Under the pieces are notes generated by a model. It was not told the DNA's origin. It worked only from the letters and a program-made list of their open reading frames with translations, and ran no database searches. Source: Psychromonas sp. Urea-02u-13 (lineage in GTDB: Bacteria; Pseudomonadota; Gammaproteobacteria; Enterobacterales; Psychromonadaceae). From it: a stretch of DNA of 64,000 nucleotides. The stretch covers positions 1 through 64,000 of the forward strand of contig NZ_PJBZ01000040.1 in assembly GCF_002835995.1 (NCBI RefSeq). Reading direction: 5' to 3'. This document shows positions 28,707 to 37,447 of this stretch, piece after piece. A program made the position numbers and the translations under genes. Each line of letters starts with the position of its first letter. Within the stretch, counting starts at the first letter, position 1.

Positions 28707-29264
28707 CTAAAGCTCAGTGTTAATTTTTGTTGGGATACGTTGTAGATTCCACTGCCAATTTTGCGTGGTTATCTCAATAGGTAACATATCGATGCAATCT
28801 GTTGGGCAGGGCGCGACACATAATTCACAGCCAGTACATTCATCGGTAATAACGGTATGCATCTGTCTTGTGGCACCCATGATGGCATCAACGGGGCAGG
28901 CTTGAATACACTTAGTACAACCAATGCATTCATCTTCACGTATATAGGCAATGAGCTTCGGTTTCTCTTCGCCTTCTAAATCTTTTGGCTCAATGCCCAT
29001 GCGCTCAGCAAGTTGACGCATGACAGCATCACCACCTGGCGGACACTTATTAATGTCATCACCGGCTGCGATAGCTGTCGCATAGGGTTTACAACCCGGG
29101 TAACCACATTGGCCACATTGTGTTTGTGGCAGCATTGCATCTAATTCTTCAACAATTGGGTCCGCTTTTACTTTAAAACGAATTGATGAATAACCCAATA
29201 ATGCCCCAAAAACCGCAGCTAGGACGGCTAATGCGACAATAGCAATTACAATACTTGTCATCAT
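28707..29264 (-). CDS. rnfB: Rnf complex subunit B (multi-iron-sulfur ferredoxin)
   Basis: A 185-residue protein with an N-terminal membrane helix, a Cys motif [20 protein letters not shown], and two ferredoxin-type clusters ([12 protein letters not shown] and [12 protein letters not shown]). It starts with tandem ATGATG directly after the stop of a 28-codon mini-ORF and ends one base before rnfC. It passes electrons into the complex. Confidence 0.95.
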   Translation of the reverse strand: MMTSIVIAIVALAVLAAVFGALLGYSSIRFKVKADPIVEELDAMLPQTQCGQCGYPGCKPYATAIAAGDDINKCPPGGDAVMRQLAERMGIEPKDLEGEEKPKLIAYIREDECIGCTKCIQACPVDAIMGATRQMHTVITDECTGCELCVAPCPTDCIDMLPIEITTQNWQWNLQRIPTKINTEL

Positions 29265-29351
29265 TTAATTTAGTCCCGTGGAAAGCAAAGGTGCGAGAGG
29301 TTTATCTTTTGCATTTAGGGTTTCAATCATAGCAATTACAATACTTTTCAT
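29265..29351 (-). CDS. 28-codon mini-ORF between rnfA and rnfB
   Basis: The ATG overlaps the rnfA stop (TAATG), and the TAA abuts the rnfB ATG, so the frame fills the gap exactly. Its first 28 bases nearly repeat the first bases of rnfB (both encode an SIVIA segment), followed by an unrelated ~50 bases. It looks like a partial duplication of the rnfB start that has kept an open frame and translational coupling. It may be a small peptide, a coupling device or a neutral relic. Confidence 0.4.
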   Translation of the reverse strand: MKSIVIAMIETLNAKDKPLAPLLSTGLN

Positions 29352-29929
29352 TATTTAATTAATCCGGTGAATCCCGTAAATGCTAATGACATTAAACCGG
29401 CTGTGATCATCGCTATCGCAGAGCCTTTGAATGGCATTGGTATATCTGAAGCCGCTAAGCGTTCACGCATTGAAGAAAACAGCACGAGTACTAATGAGAA
29501 ACCAATACCTGCTCCGAATCCATAGATAACGGATTCAACAAAGTCATGATTTTCATTAATGTTAAGCAATGCTAAACCTAAAATGGCACAGTTGGTGGTG
29601 ATTAAAGGTAAAAATATACCTAATAAACGATACAAGGTCGGGCTGGTTTTGTGCATCACCATTTCCGTAAATTGCACCACAACCGCAATAACCAGAATAA
29701 AGCTCAACGTTTGTAGATAGATGAGATCTAAGGGAATTAATAGAAATGTATTAACAATATACGAAAGGGCCGCTGTTATGGTTAATACAAAGGTTGTCGC
29801 AAATGACATACCCACGGCTGTTTCAACTTTGTTGGAAACCCCCATAAAAGGGCATAAACCTAAAAATTTAACTAAAACAAAGTTATTGACCAGTACAGTG
29901 CCAAAAAACAGTAAAAAATAATCACTCAT
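29351..29929 (-). CDS. rnfA: Rnf complex subunit A
   Basis: A 192-residue six-helix membrane protein, the first gene of the rnf operon. [18 protein letters not shown] and [16 protein letters not shown] carry the conserved Cys residues that with RnfE hold the intramembrane iron-sulfur centre. Normal family length (~193). Confidence 0.96.
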   Translation of the reverse strand: MSDYFLLFFGTVLVNNFVLVKFLGLCPFMGVSNKVETAVGMSFATTFVLTITAALSYIVNTFLLIPLDLIYLQTLSFILVIAVVVQFTEMVMHKTSPTLYRLLGIFLPLITTNCAILGLALLNINENHDFVESVIYGFGAGIGFSLVLVLFSSMRERLAASDIPMPFKGSAIAMITAGLMSLAFTGFTGLIK

Positions 29930-30071
29930 AAGAATTTAATTCCACTAGCTGGATAGGGGATTTGGAAGATCGATAGTTGGGCGTGATTATAGCAAACAAC
30001 CCCCGTAAAAATAACAACATAAAGTATGTTTTTTTACAGAGCCATAGTTTGTCCTGCATTGGCAGTGAGTT

Positions 30072-30294
30072 ATACCAGTTCCACTAATTTAATGGTCTAA
30101 TATTGCGCAGGAAAAATAAGTGAGTTCAAGGCGAAATTTGCTACCTTTCGAGCGGTTAACTTCGTTAGCCCTCTATCGGTGAATTAAATTAAAGACTTTA
30201 ATTCATTAATGGTTGTTCCCTTTACAAAAGTTTCAACGCGGAAATCGCTTTTTTTAACCAGCAAGATAGATCCGTTCTTTAGTGGAATTGGTAT
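30072..30294. repeat. MITE-like repeat, family B-type long copy
   Basis: Ends ATACCAGTTCCACTA (30072-30086) and TAGTGGAATTGGTAT (30280-30294) are inverted repeats with one mismatch. Parts of the interior (TTGCGCAGGAAAAATA, TTTTTTAACCAGCAAGATAG) also occur in 15718-15876 and 18456-18612. It occupies the rnfA-nrdD gap. The rest of the gap (29930-30071, 30295-30443) shows no gene. Confidence 0.75.
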
Positions 30295-30443
30295 TGCCAC
30301 TCACACGCTGTGATTTAGTTAATCAAGGCGCTGCAGAAGTGCAAGAACAAGATGACAAAAAATAACGTGAATGATGTTTATTTGTTTTTGTTTCAGGTTG
30401 TGTCGCATCTTTTTAATCACTAAATAAGCACCCCGATTTAAAA

Positions 30444-30485
30444 TTGATACACATCAATATGTGCATATATAGTGTTATGTATAGT
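30444..30485 (+). promoter_or_regulatory. FNR class II promoter of nrdD
   Basis: TTGATACACATCAA (30444-30457) is a perfect FNR consensus (TTGAT-N4-ATCAA). A TATAGT -10 lies at 30480-30485; a start at about 30492 would put the FNR site at -41.5, the class II activator position. This implies anaerobic induction of nrdD. Confidence 0.85.
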
Positions 30486-30530
30486 TTCGCCCCACTAGAT
30501 GTTGTGTCACTTTCTTTTTGGAGTTCTATT

Positions 30531-32648
30531 ATGAAAACGGTCGTTATTAAGCGCGATGGTAGCCAAGTCCCCTTTAATGCTCAACGTATTGCGGAAGCAA
30601 TATTAAAAGCATCGGGTGCGGTGCGCTGTAAAGGTGTGGATGCCTTTGCGATTGCAAATGAAATTGAAAACGACTTAAAAGGCCAATTAGAAGTCGATAT
30701 TCATGATATTCAAGACAAAGTTGAACAGCATCTAATGACTAAGGGTTACCTTGAGTTAGCCCGTGTTTATATCGAATATCGCCATGACAGAGACATTGCA
30801 CGAGAGCGTAAAAGCCATTTAAACAATGAAATTGAAGGGCTTATTGAGCAAAGTAACGCCTCGTTATTAAATGAAAATGCCAATAAAGATGGAAAAGTCA
30901 TTCCGACACAACGCGACTTGTTAGCGGGCATTGTGGCTAAGCATTATGCAAAATCATACATATTGCCACGTGATATCGTACGCGCCCATGATAAAGGTGA
31001 AATCCATTATCATGATCTTGATTACGCACCTTTTTTCCCGATGTTTAACTGTATGTTAATCGATATTAAAGGCATGTTTACCCAAGGATTTAAAATGGGT
31101 AATGCTGAAATTGAAGAGCCAAAATCAATCTCTACGGCAACCGCGGTTTGCGCACAAATTATTGCGCAAGTAGCCAGTCATATTTATGGCGGAACAACGA
31201 TTAATGGTATCGATACAACACTTGCCCCTTATGTGACTAAAAGTTATCAGAAACACTTTGTTACCGCAGAGAAGTGGGGCATCAATGATGCACAAGCTTA
31301 TGCCAATGAGCAAACTGAAAAAGAATGTTACAACGCCTTTCAATCTTTAGAATATGAAGTGAATACGTTGCATACCGCGAACGGGCAAACGCCTTTTGTT
31401 ACCTTTGGTTTTGGCCTAGGAACATCATGGGAAGCGCGACTCATTCAGCAATCCATTTTCAAAATTCGTTTAGCTGGTTTAGGTAAAAACCGTAAAACCG
31501 CTATTTTCCCTAAATTGGTATTTGCGATTAAAGATGGCGTTAATCATAAAGCGCAAGATCAAAATTACGATATTAAACAGCTCGCTTTAGAGTGTGCGTC
31601 TAAACGCATGTATCCAGATATTCTTAATTTTGAAAAAGTAGTCGAGATAACAGGCTCATTCAAAACACCAATGGGTTGTCGTAGCTTTTTAGGTACTTAT
31701 GAAGAGAATGGCGAATTAATTCATGATGGACGTAATAACATCGGCGTAGTTAGCCTTAACTTGCCACGTATTTCACTTGAAGCGGAGGGTGATGAAAAGC
31801 GCTTCTATGAGATATTAACGTCGCGATTAAGCTTAGCGAGAAAAGCATTAGATACACGTATTGAACGCTTGTCTGATGTTAAAGCAAGCGTTGCCCCTAT
31901 TTTGTATATGGAAGGGGCCTGTGGTGTACGTCTTAAAGCCGATGATTGTGTTGCGGATATTTTCAAAAATGGTCGAGCTTCTATTTCATTAGGTTACATC
32001 GGTTTACATGAAGCGATAAACGCATTATATGGTATTGATGGTCATCTTTTTGATGATAAAACGAAGCAACAAAAAGCCATCGAAATGATCCGTTACATGA
32101 AAACAGCGACAGAGTCTTGGACTGAAGAAACAGGCTACGCGTTTAGCCTTTATTCAACCCCTTCTGAGAATCTATGTGATCGTTTTTGCCGTTTAGACGC
32201 GAAACAATTTGGTGTATTAGAAGGTGTTACCGATAAAGGTTATTACACTAATAGCTTTCATTTAGACGTTGAAAAACAGGTTAACCCTTACGACAAGTTA
32301 GATTTTGAGATGCCGTATCCAGAGATCGCCAGTGGTGGTTTTATCTGTTACGGCGAATACCCGAATATGCAACATAACCTCAAAGCATTAGAAGATGTTT
32401 GGGATTACAGTTATTCACGCGTGCCTTATTACGGCACTAACACACCCATCGATGAATGTTATGAATGTGGTTTTCACGGTGAATTTGACTGCACCAGTAA
32501 AGGTTTTGTTTGCCCAAGTTGCGGGAATTCAGACGCTGAAAAAGTCGCTGTCACTCGTCGTGTTTGTGGTTATTTAGGCAGTCCCGATTCCAGACCGTTT
32601 AATGAAGGCAAACAAGAAGAAGTGAAACGTCGCGTTAAGCATCTTTGA
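30531..32648 (+). CDS. nrdD: Anaerobic (class III) ribonucleoside-triphosphate reductase
   Basis: About 705 residues from the ATG that follows GGAG and begins MKTVVIKRDGSQVPF, an ATP-cone domain (~1-95) for allosteric control. The catalytic domain has the usual core; near the C-terminus, CYECG and CPSCG form the zinc site and RRVCGYLGS holds the glycyl radical Gly. It reduces NTPs to dNTPs with formate as reductant once NrdG has made the radical. An FNR site lies in its promoter. The longer frame from 30444 would begin inside the FNR box and is rejected. Confidence 0.96.
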   Translation: MKTVVIKRDGSQVPFNAQRIAEAILKASGAVRCKGVDAFAIANEIENDLKGQLEVDIHDIQDKVEQHLMTKGYLELARVYIEYRHDRDIARERKSHLNNEIEGLIEQSNASLLNENANKDGKVIPTQRDLLAGIVAKHYAKSYILPRDIVRAHDKGEIHYHDLDYAPFFPMFNCMLIDIKGMFTQGFKMGNAEIEEPKSISTATAVCAQIIAQVASHIYGGTTINGIDTTLAPYVTKSYQKHFVTAEKWGINDAQAYANEQTEKECYNAFQSLEYEVNTLHTANGQTPFVTFGFGLGTSWEARLIQQSIFKIRLAGLGKNRKTAIFPKLVFAIKDGVNHKAQDQNYDIKQLALECASKRMYPDILNFEKVVEITGSFKTPMGCRSFLGTYEENGELIHDGRNNIGVVSLNLPRISLEAEGDEKRFYEILTSRLSLARKALDTRIERLSDVKASVAPILYMEGACGVRLKADDCVADIFKNGRASISLGYIGLHEAINALYGIDGHLFDDKTKQQKAIEMIRYMKTATESWTEETGYAFSLYSTPSENLCDRFCRLDAKQFGVLEGVTDKGYYTNSFHLDVEKQVNPYDKLDFEMPYPEIASGGFICYGEYPNMQHNLKALEDVWDYSYSRVPYYGTNTPIDECYECGFHGEFDCTSKGFVCPSCGNSDAEKVAVTRRVCGYLGSPDSRPFNEGKQEEVKRRVKHL

Positions 32649-32737
32649 GTTAGCTTATTATATTTATAAGGCATGTGATTCGCCTTCTGGAAATAGGCAA
32701 AGGTTTAATTATGTTCAGCGTTACTTTGCGGTTGTTG

Positions 32738-32945
32738 TTTCGCCTTGTGGGCGAGTCACTTTTTCTCAACAGCAAGAAAAAGTAACCAAAAAGTGCCGTT
32801 CCAAACATTTTTTAATCTGCTAGAAAGTATTACTTTTTAACGCACCGTAGTTGAATGCACATCCCTGTGCATGCAACTACTAAAGAAATCATCCATGATT
32901 TCTTTTACTAAAGTAATGCTTTTTAGCAGAAAAATGTAATGGAAA
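32738..32945. repeat. Structured hairpin repeat, copy R1 (between nrdD and nrdG)
   Basis: Hairpins in order: ACTTTTTCT/AGAAAAAGT (32758-32783); an outer stem 32816-32836 with 32910-32930 (21 pairs, two of them G-T); inside it 32847-32880 with loop ATCCCT, and 32882-32905 with loop CC. The outer stem continues through CATTTTT/AAAAATG. The same layout with different stem sequences recurs near 50.1, 53.5, 60.0 and 60.5 kb. No coding content. Confidence 0.75.
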
Positions 32946-33024
32946 CTTGATGTATACGCATTGAACCATTTTTATAGCTATGCAAAGCCAGCTTATAACT
33001 TGAATACTTAATAAAGAGGTAAGC

Positions 33025-33489
33025 ATGAATTACAGTAAATATTACCCCATTGATGTATTAAATGGTGAAGGGACACGTTGTGTTTTGTTTGTATCGGGTT
33101 GTATTCATAACTGCCGCGGGTGTTATAACCAGTCGACTTTGTCGCTTGATGCTGGGAATCTATTTACTGAGCAACTCGCCGATCAAATCATTAAAGATCT
33201 TAACGATACACGCATAAAAAAACAGGGGTTAACGCTCTCGGGTGGTGATCCTCTACATCCTGCTAATGTCGGTGAAGTATTAAAGCTGGTCAAGCGTGTT
33301 AAAGCGGAGTGTCTCAATAAAGATATCTGGCTTTGGAGTGGTTATCAGTTAGCTGAGCTTAGTGCACAACAGCAAGCGATTATCGGTCTTGTTGATGTGT
33401 TTATTGATGGTAAGTTTGAACAGGATTTAGCCGATAAAAATTTAAAATGGCGGGGTAGTAGTAATCAAATAGTACACAGGTTTGAATAG
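33025..33489 (+). CDS. nrdG: Anaerobic ribonucleotide reductase activating protein
   Basis: A 154-residue radical-SAM enzyme. FVSGCIHNCRGCYN holds the CxxxCxxC 4Fe-4S site and LSGGDPLHP the SAM-binding GGDP. It installs the glycyl radical on NrdD. An AGAGG ribosome site lies before the ATG. It is normally right after nrdD; here 376 bases containing a structured repeat intervene, so it may use a separate promoter or rely on read-through of the hairpins. Confidence 0.95.
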   Translation: MNYSKYYPIDVLNGEGTRCVLFVSGCIHNCRGCYNQSTLSLDAGNLFTEQLADQIIKDLNDTRIKKQGLTLSGGDPLHPANVGEVLKLVKRVKAECLNKDIWLWSGYQLAELSAQQQAIIGLVDVFIDGKFEQDLADKNLKWRGSSNQIVHRFE

Positions 33490-33506
33490 TGCTACACCAA
33501 GTTTAT

Positions 33507-33534
33507 TTCCCTTCTTAGCATCCTAAGAAGAGAA
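33507..33534. terminator. Stem-loop between convergent genes
   Basis: CTTCTTAG (33511-33518) and CTAAGAAG (33523-33530) pair around CATC, extended by TTTC/GAAA. It separates nrdG from the convergent secreted-protein gene; there is no strong T tract on either side, so termination is only probable. Confidence 0.45.
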
Positions 33535-33548
33535 ATAAGTATCGGATA

Positions 33549-36500
33549 TTAATATTTTACTATAGTGATGATATCGCTACCTCTAACGGCTTCCCCACTA
33601 TATGTTTGTGCATTTAATATTGCAGATGCTTCCCCTTCTGGAATCTCAAGCGCAGTCGTATCAACGTGTGTTAATAGGTCTATTAGGCCATCACCATTCA
33701 CATCTTTAAAGCTTGCCATCGGTTTTTCTGCTTTTCCTTTTAATTTAACACCAGCACCCGATAAGTTAACCGTTAAAGGGTCAATAGTACGTGCATCAAA
33801 GCTAGCTGTACTTAGAATCGCGACTGGAATGTTACCCTTTGAGCCTAAGTTAATTGCATTAATCGTATCATCTGGTTTTATATCAATAATAATACTAATG
33901 CCTGATTCACCTGGTTGATAAGTAAGTTCCTGCCCTCCAATAAATGCAATGATAGGCTCTTCACCGGTATTGTTGATGCTAAAGTTGCCTGGTTCTGCTT
34001 GCTCTGTTACCTCAATGATTGCATTGGCTGGCAAGGTAACGAAAGTATCTCCAAATATTGCAACTACCTCTTCCTGATTATTAGCGTCTACTTCTAGGCT
34101 AAATGTTCCATCTTCTAACTCTTCTGCAACCACTGCAGATTGTGGAGCGACAAAAACGATTGCATTATCGTTAATAAATAGCTCAATAGGCGTGCCTTGA
34201 CTTCCAAGATGTACGGAACCACAGGTGATGGTCGCTTCTGAGCCTAATGATAGACTTAACTTACCACCGTCGTTTACTTTCCAGTCACAGATAGTGAATG
34301 ATATTTTTGCATTATTGAGCCCCTCTAGTCCTGTTACTTTAAAGCCCTCACTTCCTGGTAAGTCCTCGATAAGAAAAACTAAATTCCCAGCTGTTACGTT
34401 ACCAAAACTGCTACCGCCAAGATGTTTATCGGTAAAACTTTTATTGGTGCTATCAAAGCTACTGTCGGTAAAGTCTAGGCCATCAAATGAGCCATCAATC
34501 GCATTAACAATGCCATCATTATCGGTATCTAAATCACAGGCATCACCATTAAGGTCATTATCAAAATTAGCTTGATCTGAATTGCTCGTATCAGGGCAGT
34601 TATCAACATCATTGAGCACTAAATCGTTATCAATGTCTGGGTCACAACTATCACCAATACCATCATTATCTAAATCAAATTGACTAGGGTTATTACTCAT
34701 TAAGCAGTTATCACAATTATCACCAACATCATCGGCATCTTGGTCAAGCTGATTAAAGTTAACCACTAATGGACAGTTATCAAACTCTCCTGTGTATAGA
34801 TTTAAGTCCAAAATACCATCAGAATCACTGTCTTGGCAGAGGTCGCCTTGGGTATTATTATCACTATCTAATTGGTCTGGGTTATTTGTAGTAGGGCAGT
34901 TATCATTCACATCGGCAAAGCCGTCGGAATCACTATCTAGTTGTAGTATATCGATACTAGTATTACTCATTGAAGTTGAATATGAGTATTTGTAATAGGC
35001 AATCGCACTGTTGCCAATATCTATATTGTAGATATACCAGCTCGTGGCTGTCTGATCTTTGTTCTCAACGGGAATAACGTCGTCACCGCCTCTTATGTTA
35101 CTTATTAAGTAGCTACTATTCACGTCCAAACGGTAAGGAAAGGCAAACTGTTTACCTTCAAATTCGGATGTATAGGTATTAACAAGTTGGTCGTTTTCAT
35201 TAACAAAGGAAATAGGCGCGACGCGTTGATAGGTAAATGATTGCCCATCAAATGAATATATTTTTGGTGTTGTTACATTGAAATAGACTGTCACTGATAT
35301 TTGATCTTCGGACACATCTCCTAATTTAATATAAGTCACTCTTTCGGTATTTGCTTGCTGTGGTAGTTTTTCATCAATAGCAAGAACCTCCACGTAACTG
35401 CCATTGCTATAACGGTATAGCTTAGGTGTTAATGGATGTTGATAGTCTTTAACACCAATAAAGTAGATATCATTTTTTAATACAACCGCATCGTATATTC
35501 GGTAAAAGTCAGCTCCGTTTGCTTTGCTATAACTACTCCAGTAAGGCCAAGAATTTGAACGGCTATACCTATAACCGTAACGTAAAACCTCTTGATTTAT
35601 GCCATTGTCATTCACCATTAATGTGGATAATGTATAACCAGAATAAGAAGAGCAGTAGTACCAGCAATAACTCCTGTAATACATAAGTTGTGCGTGAAAA
35701 ACAAGTTGATCTTGATCGCTATCCAGGTATTGAGCATTAAATCGAGGGTACTGAGCGCGAAAATCTGAATTACGAACTAAGTAGGTTAGGTTACCCGTTG
35801 TTGCTTTTAAGATGCCACTATCTGATATTATATAACCGTCAGCATCTGTGGCACGACTGCTACCTTGAAATATCGCTTGTGGAGGTGTTTCGGTAAATTT
35901 GTAAATATATTGCGATGGCATTAGATGCTCATTTTGAAAGAAGTTATTAGTAATTAACGTCCCTGTGTAATTCGTTAAACCGGTGGCTAAGTTTCGAGTT
36001 TGAGTTGCTGAGGCTAATTCTACGATTGCGTCTTGAACAGTATGCTTTATGCTATAAACATAATTGCTTGCTTCATTTGTTTGCTGAGTACAGCGAGTGC
36101 TAAATGCCAATTCTTTGTTATCAAAATAATTTGTAGTATTGTTATATATGACGCAGTCATCCTCGGTTTGTGAGTCATAAACCGTCTCAAAAAGATAACT
36201 CACTGTGACTGGGGTTATACCGTCAGCATTTATAGTTAAGTTGTGCTCAGAAAAATTTGAAAGCGGGTAAATAAACTCATTTCCTACATGGTCGGATAAA
36301 ACAGTCTGGCTTACCCCTACCTCGACATACCAACCGCCACCAGAATTCGCTAACAAGAGATCAAGGCGAACAGGCTCATTAGCAACCAGCAATAACTCTT
36401 CGACAACACCAATACCAAAGCCGCCCTGCGCAGTGCCATTTAATAACGTGCCATCCACATATAAACTATGACCATCGTCTCCATTAAAAACGACTTCAAT

Positions 36501-37286
36501 TGATTGTGTAATAGAGGACATGATGTAGGTTGAAAATCGATGGCGAGTATGTTGTTTAGCACTTTGTGATTGAAAAGCGCTTGTGCCTCTATCGTTGACT
36601 AATTTTTCGACATAACCGAGTGTTTCAACACCATCAAACTCTATTAACGTCGGAGAAAATGATGAGTTGATGTTACTACCTGTAAACTCCGAGTAAGCCC
36701 ACATATTATCAGCAGATTCTGGGTCACTGATAATTTCATTAATGATCGTTTCATTAGTAACTGGGACTGATTCAATTACTGAAATATTATCAATACTAAA
36801 GCGATTCGATGCACTAATGACTAACTTAGAAATACCAACAAACCCAGGCAAAATGTGTGCGGTAAGTACATTTTGGTTTAAAAAAGTTTGTGTATGAAGA
36901 GTCAAGCCATTTTCATCTAATGCAGTTAAAGTAATATTAACGTATTCAGTATTGACTCCACTTCCCAAGTCAATGCTATGTATATCAAATGCACTACCTG
37001 CACCGTGGGTTAAATGAGCAGCTGGATCGCCTGTATTGCTTGTAAGGTAATTTTCACCGTAGTTGAACTGTCCTGGAAAGTTTTTTCTATTGACGTTTGC
37101 TGTGAACGAATTGGTTGCTGGCCCAGCTGTACTAACAAGCCTATAGCTTTGTAGTGTAAAACCATTGCTCCCATAAGGATTGAGCGGAGCTGTTGTTGCA
37201 TCATCAAAAGTAAGAATAACGGCTTGTGCCGTAAGAGAAAATAACAATGAGATGAGGAATAATCCTATTTTCATATTTTTCTTCAT
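33549..37286 (-). CDS. Large secreted protein with thrombospondin type 3 repeats
   Basis: 1245 residues from the ATG that follows AGGAG. Signal peptide ends SLTAQA. An N-terminal lectin-like domain (ILTFDD, then RFSIDNISVIES) is followed by a PA14-like segment (VVFNGDDGHSLYVDG, ~240-260), a long unassigned middle, thrombospondin type 3 calcium-binding repeats (~785-930, e.g. DSDSDGFADVNDNCP) and a C-terminal module (~1130-1245, IDIKPDD, INLGSKGNIPVAILS) seen in many marine secreted proteins. Probably a cell-surface or exported binding protein; no catalytic motif is recognised. It lies downstream of the LuxR-type gene on the same strand. Confidence 0.75.
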   Translation of the reverse strand: MKKNMKIGLFLISLLFSLTAQAVILTFDDATTAPLNPYGSNGFTLQSYRLVSTAGPATNSFTANVNRKNFPGQFNYGENYLTSNTGDPAAHLTHGAGSAFDIHSIDLGSGVNTEYVNITLTALDENGLTLHTQTFLNQNVLTAHILPGFVGISKLVISASNRFSIDNISVIESVPVTNETIINEIISDPESADNMWAYSEFTGSNINSSFSPTLIEFDGVETLGYVEKLVNDRGTSAFQSQSAKQHTRHRFSTYIMSSITQSIEVVFNGDDGHSLYVDGTLLNGTAQGGFGIGVVEELLLVANEPVRLDLLLANSGGGWYVEVGVSQTVLSDHVGNEFIYPLSNFSEHNLTINADGITPVTVSYLFETVYDSQTEDDCVIYNNTTNYFDNKELAFSTRCTQQTNEASNYVYSIKHTVQDAIVELASATQTRNLATGLTNYTGTLITNNFFQNEHLMPSQYIYKFTETPPQAIFQGSSRATDADGYIISDSGILKATTGNLTYLVRNSDFRAQYPRFNAQYLDSDQDQLVFHAQLMYYRSYCWYYCSSYSGYTLSTLMVNDNGINQEVLRYGYRYSRSNSWPYWSSYSKANGADFYRIYDAVVLKNDIYFIGVKDYQHPLTPKLYRYSNGSYVEVLAIDEKLPQQANTERVTYIKLGDVSEDQISVTVYFNVTTPKIYSFDGQSFTYQRVAPISFVNENDQLVNTYTSEFEGKQFAFPYRLDVNSSYLISNIRGGDDVIPVENKDQTATSWYIYNIDIGNSAIAYYKYSYSTSMSNTSIDILQLDSDSDGFADVNDNCPTTNNPDQLDSDNNTQGDLCQDSDSDGILDLNLYTGEFDNCPLVVNFNQLDQDADDVGDNCDNCLMSNNPSQFDLDNDGIGDSCDPDIDNDLVLNDVDNCPDTSNSDQANFDNDLNGDACDLDTDNDGIVNAIDGSFDGLDFTDSSFDSTNKSFTDKHLGGSSFGNVTAGNLVFLIEDLPGSEGFKVTGLEGLNNAKISFTICDWKVNDGGKLSLSLGSEATITCGSVHLGSQGTPIELFINDNAIVFVAPQSAVVAEELEDGTFSLEVDANNQEEVVAIFGDTFVTLPANAIIEVTEQAEPGNFSINNTGEEPIIAFIGGQELTYQPGESGISIIIDIKPDDTINAINLGSKGNIPVAILSTASFDARTIDPLTVNLSGAGVKLKGKAEKPMASFKDVNGDGLIDLLTHVDTTALEIPEGEASAILNAQTYSGEAVRGSDIITIVKY

Positions 37287-37425
37287 GTTGCTCTCCTGAC
37301 TTTTGAACGGTAGCGGGCCTGTAAGCATTTTTATGAATGAATTACTGCATGAAATATTTCATTAACTATAGAAGCCCCCCTCAAACTTAAAATCCCCCAA
37401 CTAGGTGAATTTAGTTTTTCTTTTA

Positions 37426-37441
37426 TCACCCATATGGGTGA
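37426..37441. promoter_or_regulatory. 16-base perfect palindrome upstream of the large secreted protein gene
   Basis: TCACCCATATGGGTGA lies about 145 bases before the secreted-protein ATG and just after the LuxR-type gene stop. No T tract follows on either strand, which argues against a terminator. It could be an operator for a dimeric regulator. Confidence 0.4.
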
Positions 37442-37447
37442 GGGACG

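Noticed and set aside
30444-30530. Earlier start for nrdD adding 29 residues
   Set aside because: It would begin inside the FNR site and upstream of the predicted transcript start; the ATG at 30531 has a GGAG site and the conserved N-terminus.
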